Shown here: piece by piece, positions 21,678 through 35,445 of the stretch | Layout of the letters: every line of letters starts with the position of its first letter | Position numbering within the stretch: the first letter of the stretch is position 1 | Assembly: GCA_026745465.1 (NCBI GenBank) | Contig: JACYXH010000473.1 | Span: forward strand, 4,858,191-4,922,190 | DNA: 64,000 bases | Source: Lota lota | Lineage: Eukaryota > Chordata > Actinopteri > Gadiformes > Lotidae | Direction of reading: 5' to 3' | The notes under the pieces: generated by a model | Databases searched by the model: none | Told to the model about the DNA's origin: nothing | Seen by the model: the letters and a program-made list of their open reading frames with translations, nothing else | Translations under genes and position numbers: made by a program

Positions 21678-22198
21678 GAATATACGAATGCGTTCCCTCA
21701 TTATGACCGGGCACCACATGGCTCCTTCCTGGGAATGAGGCATTTACTGTGTCATCGGCGAGAGTAACGACCGCCATTGCCGTCGTCGCACGGGCGAAAT
21801 GTTTAGCTGTGTGCATACTTGAGATTTTTCGGGAGAGAGAGAGAGAGAGATCCCAGTGGCATTCAATCATCACTGGGGGTGGGGGGGGGGGGGGGGGGGG
21901 GTGAGTGTAAGAAAATAAAAAGAGTGAAAGTAGCCTTGAAATGCTGAAGCAGGTGATCAATGGTTTGTGTACACAAGCAAAACAGTCCATACCAATTACT
22001 CCAAGAAACCCCATCTGGAGCCATCAGTCAGTGTGGAAGGAAGATACGAGGCAAAACAAACAAATAAAGAAATAAATAAAGAGAAGGTGGTGGTGGTGGT
22101 TCCACTTGCTGTGCCTGCCTGGGCGCGGGCAGCACGCCGTCTGTTTATAGGGCTGTTTCCCATGTCTCCCGGTATGGGATCCACCTGGCTGAGTCACA

Positions 22199-22410
22199 GT
22201 GTGTGTGTGTGTGAGAGAGGGAGAGAGAAAGAGTGTGTGTCTGTGTGAGAGAGAAAGAGAGAGTGTTTGTCTGTGAGAGACAGAGAGAGAGAGTGTGAGC
22301 GGATGTTTGTGTGTGTGAGAGAGAGTGAGAGTGAGAGAGAGACAGAGAGAGAATGTGTGTGCGAGTGTGTGTGTGAGTGTTTGAGTGTGTGTGTTTGAGT
22401 GTGTGTGTTT

Positions 22411-22467
<57 letters not shown>

Positions 22468-22592
22468 TGTGTGAGTGAGTGAGTGAGTGAGTGAGTGAAA
22501 GAGAGAGGAGTCCAGGCTATACTCTAGGGGGGAATTGTGTGGATATTATACTTTTTCCTGGTTCCAGAAAAAGGCAAACACAGCCGACTTTC
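22199..22592 (-). repeat. microsatellite-tailed repeat, fragment C with compound tail
   Basis: Bases 22507-22592 match 10375-10446 of copy A in reverse orientation (GTCGGCTGTGTTTGCC through AGCCTGGACT). On plus the block is preceded by GAGAGAG, then GTGA repeats (22472-22498), then a long GT tract mixed with GAGA (22199-22471). In minus orientation the order is therefore CT, CACT, CA, as in copy B. Confidence 0.65.
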
Positions 22593-22912
22593 CAGAGTTT
22601 GTTGTGCCAATGCACCTGGTGAAACAGCACCAAAGGGAAGGTTTATTTTCGATGAACAACGTTGCTCAAGTCTGGGTTCAAGGTAAGCTCTTTCTCATCA
22701 GATTGTGTTTCTCGGGGTCTCTCCTCTACTTAAACCAACCGTTGCTAACATTTACATAAAGTATTGGTTAAAAGTGTGGTTAGATTGTACGTACTAGATG
22801 GTACCTCTTCATGTGCTAGAAACAGTCTGCATTTCAAAGGGAAAGCTTATGATGAAACTAGGAATAGATTCCTCTTTGTCTTTAATAATAATAGTAATAT
22901 AATAATAATAAA

Positions 22913-23201
22913 GTAACACTTTACAACAACGGTACATTAAATAAGTAATAAGCAGTAATAAGCATTTCCGGATAGATAATGAACAGTTAACTAATGGTCT
23001 AGTAATAAATTATTAATGGTGTCCGTGTTTACTAATGATGTTCATGTAGGGTAGGGTTAGTGTTAGAGTATGAGGGTTGGGGTTAACCCTAGCCCTTAAA
23101 CACTAACCCACTAACCCTAACTCCTACGCTAAAGCTATATAATAATGTGTATTACTGCATCAAGTAATGTTAATTAATATACCCTTATTTTAAAGTGTTA
23201 C
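22913..23201. mobile_element. fold-back MITE with telomere-like core
   Basis: The ends are inverted copies: GTAACACTTTACAACAACGG at 22913 and GTAACACTTTAAAATAAGGG read inward from 23201, with 24 of 28 bases matching. The middle (about 23046-23130) holds GGGTTA-type repeats that turn into CCCTAA-type repeats, so the whole 289-bp unit can fold on itself. Elements with this GTAACACTTTA end and telomere-like centre are familiar from fish genomes; I recognise the pattern but cannot give its database name with certainty. It has no coding capacity. Confidence 0.7.
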
Positions 23202-23819
23202 CAAATTATAATCATAATTGGCCTCTTAGTCATATAATGTGTTTACGGGGATGAAATGGGGAAGTGGTTGCCAAAGAAGTAATTTTCCCTGGCTCCACGG
23301 AATGACGTGAATGCATCCAGATCCAGTATTAGGAAAGAAATAGTGTTTAATTTAACATGGCTTTGGTTTTAAGTCTGCCAGTCCCATTACAAGCCTACCT
23401 CATCTCGCATAATATGTACCTCATTTCACTTAATTGTGGATGATCGCTCAAGTGGAGAGCAACATTTCCGTCTCTTAAATGTACTCGGCACTCTGCCGTG
23501 CACACACATGCACACGCGTGCACACACACACATTTGTGCAAAGCTCCTACAGCATCAACAACAACAACCCCCACCCCCCCCACCCCCAACACACACACAC
23601 ACACACACACCAACGTAACCCCCCCACCTCCCACAGAGCAGCAGTCAGAGTCTTGGGCGTCCTAAAGAGAAAGCCAGAAAGCTAGCAGGTAGTCTTTCTT
23701 TCTTTTTTTCCACCCCATATTTCCTTTTTTTCCGTAGGTACGTGTCGAGTATGTGCTGAGGATTTGCATTTTTCTTTCAGCAGATCGGCCTGTTTTGCAC
23801 GGCCAATCTGAGTCAGTGG

Positions 23820-24012
23820 GTACGCTCACAGGTCGTGGCAGGAGCCAGGAGTGAACATCACCAATCGGAAGTCAGCGCTTGAAAATACTTGGATCCTGAG
23901 AAACCAATCAAGGAGCAGCAGGACACAAAGAGCCCGCTTCCAGCGCCTGACACTGGGATTGAACCAGCCACTCTGAGAGGAGAATCCAAACGCTCTCGTC
24001 ACTACGGATGTT
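23820..24012 (-). repeat. possible tRNA-derived SINE remnant
   Basis: On the minus strand a perfect B-box-like GGTTCAATCCC (plus 23955-23965) lies about 25 bases after an A-box-like GACGAGAGCGTTTGG. Spacing and words resemble a tRNA-derived SINE head, but no known tail was found. A degenerate tRNA pseudogene is an alternative. Confidence 0.25.
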
Positions 24013-25839
24013 GAGCAAAGGTGTGAGTGGTTGTTAGAGGCAGAGGGGGACGACAACAAGATTATGTGTGTACACAGCGTAGACAGCCTATAGCACTTGT
24101 TATGCTAACAAACGCCATGATGGGTTAATGGAGAGTCTTGAGTTTGTTGTGTGTGTTGGATTTGGAGGAAAATACACACAGTCAGTTCAACATCCTCTTG
24201 CAATGAATGGTCAAGCTCATCCATGACAAATGCTGGCAGATAAAACAGCATGCTGTGACTGCAGAGATTCAAGACAGACCTTGGATAAGCTGTGCTGATA
24301 AAGGATCACTCTGTACGAGGCCTATATTGTGTTGTACAGTATGAGTAAAACAAGTTAAATTGCATTACGTTTCACAATTTCACTTCCCTTCGGGCCACAT
24401 GAGAACCATTCTTCAGATTTGTCAGCTGTTATCAACAGTTGGATTTAGTTGTTGACAGTTTGGGGTAAATAGTCTTCTATTATTATTATTCATTGACTTT
24501 GTCATATTATTTTTGCACGTGAAACCCTTGCAGTAGACAACATTTTCTTCTAGATATATTCTCGTCATTTAAAGTTTTTGGATTAGCATGACGTGCTACA
24601 ACTTGCTAGTTGTTGTGAAGAGGACAACGCGTCGTCACGTCGCTCACGTCGCCGGCTATGCATCCAATCAAGCGTAAGGGAGGTTTTTCGGCCGTGACTT
24701 GTCAGCGCTAAGAGGCTAATAGTGCAGGTGAAACAAGTCGCTTAATCTGCCCAACGTGCTTTTTTTTTTTTTTTTACATCAAATTAGCCGGCTGTGTTAT
24801 CCTGAGTAGGAGTTCATTCTGGGGAGCTGATGAGACGAGCTCAGGCTACATCTGAAAACCATCAACGCGTCAACTAAGTCGCAGCCCGAGAAGCGAGAGT
24901 TTGTTGTGCCTTGGTGCCTTCTATTGATTTCAGAACTTTTTCAGAGTCCGCTTTGTTGTTGTGGACCGAGGCAAGGAGCCTAGAAGGGCAACCAAGAGGT
25001 GTTGTTGGTTACCAGACCAATAGTTTTATCTGCTGGCTGAAGAAGTGGATGAATAAACAGACACCACTGTGTCATTGATAGACACAAACCCGTAGCAATC
25101 ATGCAGGGAAGATGACAAAACCCATGAATTACCAAACACACAAAGAACGGACATAAATAGGCCCATGAACAACACACAATGTTAAGGTTAGCTCTTCATG
25201 GACACACAATGATTTAAAGTTGCCAAGGAAGGTCTCATCTGGTTCTTCTATCATCTCTGCACTACTTGTGTTTCCGGGGGAAACACTGACCTGCTGAACT
25301 CCACTGCTCAGGCAAAGCTTGTCAACAACATGTTTGTTCGGATAGTGTCTGAAAAACCGAGTGAGTGAGTGTGTCAGCTTTGAATGGTGAGTGTAGTGTG
25401 TATTCGATTGCGGAAGCTATTGAAATAGGGTGGCTGCATGCAAGACCAAACTATAATAAATGCGGGGACCCTATAGCGGCCAGGGCTAAAACGCTGTAAA
25501 GACCAGAGTCAGCCCTCCGGTGAGTCGTACTTATCAGAGATGGGACGGGGAGCTGAGGGGCTAGACACTTAGGACACTGACGTGAAGATCATTAACCAGG
25601 GTAGATTGGCCTTAAGACTTTTTTTAATTGAGGTTTATAGATAAAAAAAATATTCTGCTTCGTAAATTAAAGTGCGGTCAAAGGTCAATATCAATTTCAA
25701 TGCCCTGTTTTAATCAGTCACTTAGTCGCGGTTTCTTAAGGTGAGTAGCGATCCATGTGACATTTGATACAAAGAGTCCCTCTGGGGAAGGAGAGAATCA
25801 AAAGACAGAGGGTTTGATGTCCAGTTCTGTCTCGTTGCT

Positions 25840-25858
25840 GGGGGGGGGGGGGGGGGGG
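25840..25858. repeat. poly(G) run, 19 bases
   Basis: An uninterrupted homopolymer in unique sequence. Confidence 0.9.
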
Positions 25859-26140
25859 CAGCGGTCGGATCCGTTTCCTGGCTATAATTAGCTGAAAGGG
25901 GGTCGGAGGAAGAAGAAATTTGTATTATTTGTCACCTTCCGGTAAGTCTTCTGTTTGCCGTATGACAATGACGCAGGCTGATGAGGATATGGACAATGGG
26001 CCCTGGTGACGGTAACCAGCTGCCACTGGCAATGCAGGTACACAAAAAACTGTTTCAACGCTTTGGACTAATAGGGGCCAGAAAAGAAAGATCGATACTC
26101 ACTTTTTTGTTCTTTGATGCTATATCACGTTTCTGTTGAG

Positions 26141-26141
<1 letters not shown>

Positions 26142-26176
<35 letters not shown>
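26142..26176. repeat. (CA)17 microsatellite
   Basis: A pure tract in unique sequence. Confidence 0.95.
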
Positions 26177-26178
<2 letters not shown>

Positions 26179-26923
26179 TGACCAATCTCCGTCATATACC
26201 ACTGTTCTGCATGCCTCACCTACAAGAGAAATAACACGCTTTCATACTGTTACAAATGCAGAGATGAAATCTTCATTGTTTCGTAATGAGTCTGAAATGA
26301 CTTTGAGCTGCAGTCTGAATATAGAAAAAGCTGGAGAAGCTAAAAGCATAGCTGGCAAATACACATGAATGACAGGGTTAACAGCAAATTACATGTTATT
26401 GGATCCAAGTGATTGTTCTCCTTTCCAACATGACAGCTGAAGATATGAAGGCTTGCAAATTTCAAGTTTTACTGCGTGTCTGTCATTTCAAAAGATTGCA
26501 TATCTGTCATTTCAACATAAAACTTTGCCAATGTATGGCGAGTGTTTAGCAAACTTCAGACCTGCTGATGTTTGTTCTAAAGCCCAATATAAGGACTTGC
26601 AGTAAGGCAACAGATGATCACAGGATAGGTGCAGTCGAAAAGCTGAACAGGGGCTACACTTTGTTATCCAAAGAGATCATTAATGCTCCGCAGAAAACAC
26701 TAGGCTCATGTGGGTGTCCGGGGAACGGAACGGTATGACAGAAAGTGTGCTGCAGGTGGCCGAGGCCACATCGGGGATGATTTGGTTGGCGTGTCAAACA
26801 TTAGAACATGGCCCTGTGCTGTATCCCGGCTGGAAGCCGTCGTCTCTGTTGCTGAAGAGTCTCATGAACAGCCGAAGAGTTTCGGAAGGTTCACACAGGC
26901 TCCGATGAGTTTGTTGTGCCGTA

Positions 26924-26929
<6 letters not shown>

Positions 26930-26965
<36 letters not shown>
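26930..26965. repeat. poly(C) run, 36 bases
   Basis: The longest homopolymer in the window. Confidence 0.9.
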
Positions 26966-26966
<1 letters not shown>

Positions 26967-27499
26967 ATCATGTCTATGGAGAGAGCAGCAGTGGCGACTG
27001 AGCACTGGGATTACTGTGTCATGTTCTCCCTGTGAGATTTAGACATGCTGTACTTTTAACGCCGCTGTCTTCTTATACTTGAAGCCCAGCAGAGAGTCAG
27101 AGGTGGAGAGAGAGCGAGAGAGGGGACGCCTTTCGCCTTGCACCTGTGGAGTTTTACTGCACTTTGGTGAGTATTCCGAGTGAGACCAACCCCTGTGCTC
27201 TATTTGGATGAGTGCTTCCTGCACTCTCAGATAACGTCATTTAGTGACCCCACCCCCACTCCCCGGAGAGAAGAGGATTTAGCGGCCTTGTACCCCACCC
27301 CCCCAACCCTCTGCCCACCAACTCCGGCTACACTTTTAAATAGTGCGGCCCTAGTCCAGCCACCCATTAAAGGAATAGTTTCCTAATGAACCTCTCGCTT
27401 CGTCTTCTTCTCCTTCCCAGGGTGGAAGTGATTAATAGAGCTTGGCCATCTTGGATTGCATTACCTAGCAGGGGCACGCACCGTTGGCTCTCTGTAGCC

Positions 27500-27534
<35 letters not shown>

Positions 27535-29249
27535 GGCGAAGGAAAACACACATATATATACTAGCTAGCTCTGGGAGAACAGGGGAAGAAAGAAAAGAGA
27601 GAGTAGAGTATTAAAAGCTGATGGAACATGGAAGAACAGCGTAAGCAGTGTTAAGCTAGCTCAACAGAGGAAATCCATTGACTTCGTGTCACCGCTCCGC
27701 TGGATTTATTTTCAAAAGGAGGCCTTCTGAGCATCGCACAACAAATTAGAATGTACTGTAGCAGACATCTGCCAAATCATACTCTTATTAGGGGCTTCTT
27801 TCAAATGTCTTAGCTTCTTCTTTTTTTGTATTCATACTGCCAATGCAGATGCCAATTTCCTCCCTAGATATCTGGCCATACCTGCTATACTAAACCTGCT
27901 ATACAAACCATTACTTCTACTTATACAACATATATTTACACCAGACATGGGAATATGTGTTGATAGTGTTGATATCATCCATGTTTATTTTAGAAACTGC
28001 AGTCAACAAAACCTACAGAAATCTTGCATTTCCTTTCTAAGGCTCGCAGATTACTTCTGAAGAGGTCATGATTACTTCAGCTAAGATCGCTCTCAGATCC
28101 ATCTGGGGGAAAAAGAACGAAGCAGCAGTACTAGTAGTAGGAGTCTATTTTCAAAAACACATTCCTTTGCTGTGCTGAGCGAGTTTTACAGTCATCTGCT
28201 GTATCGACTGAGGGCGTTTCAGAAGCCATGTGAGCCATATGCTGGCGACAACAGGAATCCCATTCTCTCTGCACTGTTTGCCACCACGTCGCCCACAACA
28301 TATGGCGGCACAGCAGAAGAAGAAGAACATGAGGAGCACAGGGGAGGGCTCTGACAGCCACACGGCTCCACCGCTTCTGAGGGTGTCGGCTGTTTTAATA
28401 TTTTTTTATTTGTCATTTGTTTGCAAAGACACAGTCAGGCAATCAAGGAGATACTGTTTACAAGGACCAGCTTCCGATCCAGTACAGCTGCAGTAAGAAA
28501 ACAGCATACATGCATGGAGGACCATCCAGGAGCAGGTCATTTGGAGGCGGGGGAGACCCTTTCGCCAGGAGAGCCTGAAGGAGGTGCGGCTCACTGGCTT
28601 GTGTGACGGTACAGCTGAGCCGCAAAACCTCTTGACCTGGGAGGATCTCTCTGAGGAAATTAGAACGCCCCTGTCCCTGGTAACCAAGGAGGCCACCAGC
28701 ATGACTGGCATACTGTCATGGATTATGGTTTCGTCATCAAAATGGTGGGGGAAAAGGAAATAGATTTATAGTAGAAGGTTGCTGAACCCTTTACGTCTTA
28801 GGATGAGCCGCATGGAGAAATAGCTGAAGGGGTACTTAAAGCATGATCCGCTTCTCTCTCTTAGAAGGACACTGCAGATTCATCACTGTGAGTGTCACAG
28901 GGCTGGAGGGATGAATAGGACAAGGTGCTCTGTGAGCTCACCAACCAATTCCCTGGTCCCTCCTCCTCACAGTTTGCATGCACATCTCAGCTCCTAGCTT
29001 TCTCCACGCCAAGGATAACCTGCCTCCAAGTCCCCGGTTACTGATTCATTGACCACTATCAACAACCTCTCCCCCCGTTCCCAATCAAAGCCCCCCTGAG
29101 ACAGCCACATATGGCCCCCTTACCCCTTAGGGAGTGTATAATATCGTGCGTTGTTACTGCCTTCATTTTCTGTTCAGTTGGCACTCTGGACTCTGGATGA
29201 TTATACCCCCACAAGGGCATTCAGAGAGTGGCAAACTGTGACCCCCAGA

Positions 29250-29272
29250 CCCCCCCCCCCCCCCCCCCCCCC
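29250..29272. repeat. poly(C) run, 23 bases
   Basis: Uninterrupted C. A GAT triplet run follows at 29324-29345. Confidence 0.9.
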
Positions 29273-30214
29273 AACCTAACGGTTTCTGCCATGTACGTGA
29301 AAAGCATTAGGGATACTTTAATGGTGATGATGATGATGATGATGAAGGTAATCAGGCCCAGTGTTGTAATAACGCTTTGTTCTCATGCCAGGCATAATAG
29401 CGAGTGGATCTATTGTAGGAATGGACAAAATGAAGTTGTAGTTATTAGCGTTAATGTTGGCTGTGTTGTCTAGGTGCATGCGCTAGCCCTAACACTTTAT
29501 GCGAAGCACGTAAATAAATTTAAAAAAACTGGCTGATTGCTGTCTCAAGACATTAAGAGGCAAAATTAAAAGTCGCTCTTTGGAAACTGCAGGACTAAAC
29601 TCTTTGGACAAGTATTTTGTTTAACTTGAAACAAAATATCGGACTATCAGAACATTTAAAAAAGGTTAGTTTTCGGAAATAAAATTGTTTTATCCTTGGC
29701 ATAAGTAGAATAACATTGACAGCTATGAAATCGTAAGAGTAGGTGTCATGATACAAAAATGTATCTTAATAGCACAACTTGTATAACCTTCTTTGCTAAC
29801 TACTGGTTGATTTAAAAGGTCTTTGAATGAATTCTTCTTTCTCCTAGAGATCTCCTCTCCTCTCCTCTCTCCAATTCAAAGGTGTTTTGGTAGTTAGCAT
29901 TCACATTGCTACTGTAGCCAAGAAGTCTGATACTGAGGCCATGCCAATCTCCTGACTTAATTATTGTGTATATTCCTTTAGCTGTCTTGCATTTTTGCAG
30001 ACATGTCCATAAAAATGTCTGAAGATGCTTAAATGCTCTGTGTGTATTCCCATGATCATGCTCATCAGATACTTTGATGTCAAGAGTGTCCTACATGGGG
30101 ACCATTTTTCATCAGTAGGTCAAGATCAAGTAAATGGTACGTCCACGTTGAAATGGACTTCGCCTGAGCTTCTGGGTCTACAAAATCGTAAATAAAGAAT
30201 AGTAGTGCTAGAGA

Positions 30215-30216
<2 letters not shown>

Positions 30217-30304
<88 letters not shown>
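30217..30304. repeat. (GT)44 microsatellite
   Basis: A pure tract of 88 bp. Confidence 0.97.
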
Positions 30305-30307
<3 letters not shown>

Positions 30308-31039
30308 GGCATATCTTGGGTTCATCTTGCGGAGAACATTCCTGACACAGCACTCAATGCTGTCTTCAAATGGAAGTACTACCATACACAAAAACGCACT
30401 AGAGTAAACTAAATAAAGATATCAGCCTCGATAACGTCTAAAGTATTGGTCACTCAGAAGGAAACCATCATCTCTGTTCGCATCTCCTCCCCTCTGGCTG
30501 TGGCTCGTGTTCTTGTGTATTACCATGGCTCAGAGCCCGACCACAGACGTGATGACACCCACTATACCTGAATCACATGTACAATCCTCCATGCTGGCCA
30601 CGCATGTTACATAAATTGACCAACAATTTATAAATTACCCAAGAAGAATTCACCCATATGTGAACCTGTCTTATGTCTTTGGTTTCTTTTTAGATTCCCA
30701 ACAATAGCAAAAAAAATGCGATGACAGAGGGCAATGGGTTATATCAGCCACCCACACACTCACACACACTAGCACACTCTCTCGGTGGGTTTGTTCATTA
30801 AAAAGAGGGAGACGGTGGCGAAAAAGTGGTCAGTGCTCCACAACGGAGACCCCAGGGCTCGTCAGTGTGAACGCACTCTGTGATCTTCTCCAGACGGGGA
30901 CACCAGCACCTAATGCCGCGACCTCTCTCCTCGTCTTCCTTCTCCTCTCACAGTAGAGGAAAGAAAACGTGCATTATTACTATACGTTACATAATTACAA
31001 AAGGAAAGGAAAAATCGATTTGGACTACCAATCGCTGGT

Positions 31040-31042
<3 letters not shown>

Positions 31043-31093
<51 letters not shown>
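31043..31093. repeat. (GT)25 microsatellite
   Basis: A pure tract in unique sequence. Confidence 0.97.
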
Positions 31094-31094
<1 letters not shown>

Positions 31095-32060
31095 CATATT
31101 GCAGTAGGCAGTGCTATCAAAGCTGTTCCAATGAAATTGTTGCTTAAAAAGTAACTGTGCGTGTGTGTGCAAAGTGCATGTGTGTGTTTGCAAGGTTGGA
31201 GTTAATCAAAAGAAAGTAGAGACAGCGAGCAGAAAGACGAAGTACAAAAGGCTGAAGAGAGAGCGGCAACAGGGGATCAGAAGAATAAAACAAGTGTAGA
31301 GCGTAATATAATATACATGCGTGCATACATCCATATTGAATGAAAACAGAATAGAACGGTGACACAAAGAGAGAAAGTGAGAACAGAAAGCCAGTCGTCT
31401 ACGAAATCCACATAACGGCAAGTTTTCCCTGACAGCTGCTCTTGAAAGTTCCCATTAAACCATCGGATATCAGGGCAGACTGTGTGTCCAGTCTCCTAAA
31501 TCAGCAGAGTTTCAGCTCATGGTCGGAGAGGATAGCGGAGCCGGGCATCCGTGTAGAGAGAACGACAGGGTCTTCTGCTTTGTGATGCCATTGGCCAGGG
31601 GGCCAGAGAGAGAGAGAGATAGGACAGAGATGGACTCCCCCCTCAATTCACTGAAGTTCCGCACTGCTGGTCAGTGTTGACCTGCTGTCTATGGCCCACA
31701 TTCTACAGAGCAACCCGTAAACCGTAAGCCATGGGGGTTGGGGGGGAAGCGCATGGAATGGAAAAATCTGTCAATGTTTGTTCTATGTTCTGATCGAATG
31801 ATGCTGAAAAGATACGCCCGAGAGTGGTCCTGTTTGTGTTGGGATGTTTGTGTTTTCTTGAATCTAAAGTGCTGCATGTCATCTTGCATTTGAGATGAGA
31901 ATCCGTTGTCCTGAATTGACTATTTCAGGACTGCATTTCATTTGTGGCTATGCACACAGAAATTCGGTGTCTAACTACTGCCCCCTACAGTATTGAAAGG
32001 TAATAAACTCAACTATCATCTAAACATTTTTTGTAGTAAGACTTGAGATGAAAAAGGCCT

Positions 32061-32108
32061 TATGCGTGCACGCACACACACGCACACACACACGCGCACA
32101 CACACACG

Positions 32109-32139
<31 letters not shown>

Positions 32140-32140
32140 A
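32061..32140. repeat. 80-bp alternating pyrimidine-purine tract with (CG) core
   Basis: Every base alternates pyrimidine and purine from TATGCGTGCACG to the final CA. A CG core (32107-32117) sits inside CA repeats. This is a textbook Z-DNA-prone sequence. Confidence 0.95.
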
Positions 32141-33059
32141 AATAAATTAATGCAGAGGCAGTATAACCAGATAGTTACTCATAGATGCAAAACTGCATTG
32201 TAAAGCAATGCATTTTGATATGCGTTTTGAAATATTTAGTTAAATATCTCAGAATGGTGCCAGTACCTAATATAATACATAAACATTGGGAGAAAATCCA
32301 TTGGAAAGTGTTTAAATGAAAAAGTTATTCTTGGCCATCCTTCCATCAGGTTGCAATTCCTTTTTAAGGTCAGTTTTAACTCTTGAAGACTAGTTGAGTT
32401 AATATTTTTTTAGATGGGGAAGTATAAAATATAGTGTTTGCATGGCAACAGTCTTTAACGTATGGGTTTCAATCGATTATTGTTTGCTTCCCTGCCATCT
32501 GAGTCAGCATTTGTCACAGTGTGTTTGGCTACCAACTTGCTATAGAATTTACCTCATCAGTGATATCATTCAAAACCTGTGGGAGGCTAGAGAGTGTAGG
32601 CGGGCCTTCCCGGAGTTCCACTTTCATGGCCTGCTTCAAAAGTAGGTCTAGTTGTTATTCACTTCTCTACATGGTCTAAAGATATTATATTCCATCATAA
32701 CATAAGAGATACATAACTCCCGTTTCTATCGTTATCCAAACCACTGGATCTATTTGCACGTGTGTGTGCGTGCGTGCGTAAAACGCATCATAAGTTTGTG
32801 GGTTTGCAATAGGATTCCCATAGAATAGTAAGTATCTGAGTGAATTCACATGTTGATTAAGGTTGTGCGTTTGGATTTCTGTAAACAGGCAGCGCTAAAT
32901 CCATCCCCCCACCGGATGATTTCATGTCTCCTCCCTAAATCCGGTCCACCTGTCTCTGTAGTCGGAACCGCTGGTCTCCGAGGTGCCAACCCAATCAAAG
33001 TATGAATTACGATGGGATTCCTCACTTTCTGTTTACCCACCCAAGTTTGTTCTGCGCGT

Positions 33060-33500
33060 GAGAGGAATCATACAAGCCACATTAAATCTTCAGCACACAC
33101 AAAGACCGGGTGATAAATAACGCGCAGACGTCGCGCTGCCATTTACCGTGTCAGGTGGTGGATTGAACCTTTGTTTATTTGAATCCTAAATGACGCCTTA
33201 CCCGTTTACAGCCACTCCTAAAGTTTGATGGATTGCCATCCGCGTTCCTCCAAGTGTGCTTGACTATTACGAATTGCATTTACACGGCTGTGTGCGCTCG
33301 TGTGGGTGTGTGTGTGTTGCCGGTGTTTATTGGCTCATCACTGGCGCTGCGCCGGTAGGCCTATTATGCGCCATTTGCATTCTAATTTCGTACAAATCCG
33401 CCGCTTGTTCATTGGACCTCAGTGAGATGGATGTACAGGTTTATCACAAACACGGGACATAATTATGCAAATGAATGAAATATTACACCCAGGAGTTATA
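33060..33500. promoter_or_regulatory. candidate conserved enhancer block with POU and SOX words
   Basis: A 440-bp stretch free of simple repeats except a short GT run. It has two octamer sites in opposite orientation (ATTTGCAT 33373-33380 and ATGCAAAT 33465-33472), a SOX-like CCTTTGTT (33168-33175), an E-box CAGGTG (33152-33157) and several CpGs. The composition resembles vertebrate developmental enhancers. Conservation cannot be tested here. Confidence 0.25.
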
Positions 33501-33615
33501 TTTTAAAAAACAAACATCTGTGATGTGCCACGAGGTGAGCTGAGGAGAGTCTCGGAAATAGGACTGGCTGATGCACTGCCTTCACACAAACGCATTATAG
33601 TCGGATTATAAAGAA

Positions 33616-33618
33616 TGT

Positions 33619-33674
<56 letters not shown>

Positions 33675-33693
33675 ACTCACAGTGGAGATGTGT

Positions 33694-33776
<83 letters not shown>
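33616..33776. repeat. two (GT) tracts split by 22 unique bases
   Basis: GT at 33616-33673 (one A) and 33696-33776, separated by GCACTCACAGTGGAGATG and a TCTC interruption. Confidence 0.97.
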
Positions 33777-33777
<1 letters not shown>

Positions 33778-34463
33778 ATCCATATGAGTGAGGTGGCCAT
33801 ATTGGATACTGGATACCGATGAACTGGTGACTGATGAGCTTGCCGCTGCTCTCCGCCAGCCCAGAGTCGGCTGCAGGGAAGGCACACGGTGGCTTTTAAT
33901 AATCAAATAGTACTGAGCACAGAAGTAGCTGTAATTGCTTTTAAACTTGTACTAATCTGTATTTATTGAAATGGGGGATAGAAGTGGGAGGGGCCCTTGA
34001 TGAATAGGTGCGAGAGAGGGTGAGTTTAGTGAGCGTTTACACACTGTCCATGGTGTTGTGAATTAAAATAACACAGAAAAGCATACATCTGCTTAGTCTG
34101 TCACTAACTGCGGATCTCAGAGGGCTATCATTGGTTTGGCTAATAGAGGCCTTCGGCCTGCATTTTCGTACGATGTCTGTGGACCAACTCCAGCTTTATC
34201 ATATTTGCGTTTGTGATGTCATCGCAACCAGATTTTCAAGCCGACAGTGTTCACTGAGGGATGACAGTGACGTACGCTAATTTAGTCTTAGCAACGCCGC
34301 AAGCACTAACATTAGAGTGCTGTGAAAGGCATTACTGCAATATCATATTGTCTTAACGGTTCTAGAAAGTCCAAAGTAGTTGGGGAGGGAGGGGAGAACG
34401 TTGGAAGCGGTTGGTGGTGTTGCGGTATGACTTAAAAGTAAAATGCGCCTAACAGAATGTCTG

Positions 34464-34592
<129 letters not shown>

Positions 34593-35299
34593 GCTTAGCT
34601 GGTTAAACATCTGTTCTCATGGTTAGTGGTGATTGTGTGTTTTTCTACTCTGCTCAAGGAGGTCAATTTATAAACAAAGTGAGAGAGCCTGGATACACTC
34701 TTCCTGGGAAAGCCATGCTCCTAAATGTATGTGTGATGTATCAGTTATGGGACTAACATAGCTATTACTTTTGTCTTGAGTCTTACACATATGGTTGTCT
34801 TCATGTGTGCAACTGATCTACGATTCAACGTGTTATGTTGGGATTTGTGTGTGTTTATTTTTAACTCTTGAGCTGATGTGCCAAATGCTAAACCACAAAG
34901 AAAAACAGTAAAATAAATAACATTGTGATGCACATACATGCATATCTAAATACAATAGACCAAGAGGGAACATTTTAAACCATGGCAATCACAACATTGC
35001 ATTTAGACTCACGTTGAACCTAAGGTTTTACAAAATGCGTTTTTGTCATCAAATTATATTCATATAGAACTTTTTGTACATCAAAATCTTATTTCATGCT
35101 TATTGAAAAGGGACAGGAGAAGTGCAAAAATGAGATGAGTATTGATTCAAGAATATTAAATATTAAACCCTTTGCAATACCTTTTTGTAAAATGTTTCAG
35201 GTAATATATAAGGCTTTAATAAGTTTTAAGGCTGTGGATTAAGGTATCAGTAGCAATTCTTCAAGAGCACACCAGAATTGACAGCCCTTAATTTTCGAT

Positions 35300-35445
<146 letters not shown>

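Larger units (their letters stand above)
23202..30216. other. no gene seen
   Basis: Mixed unique DNA with the homopolymer and CA tracts listed separately, a short CT tract (27508-27534) and a CpG-rich patch at 24620-24700. Open frames here are below 105 codons and match nothing I recognise. Confidence 0.5.

Noticed and set aside
21481..22014. 177-codon open frame on minus
   Set aside because: It crosses the CA tract (poly-Cys/Val) and the poly(G) run (poly-Pro); no domain is seen.
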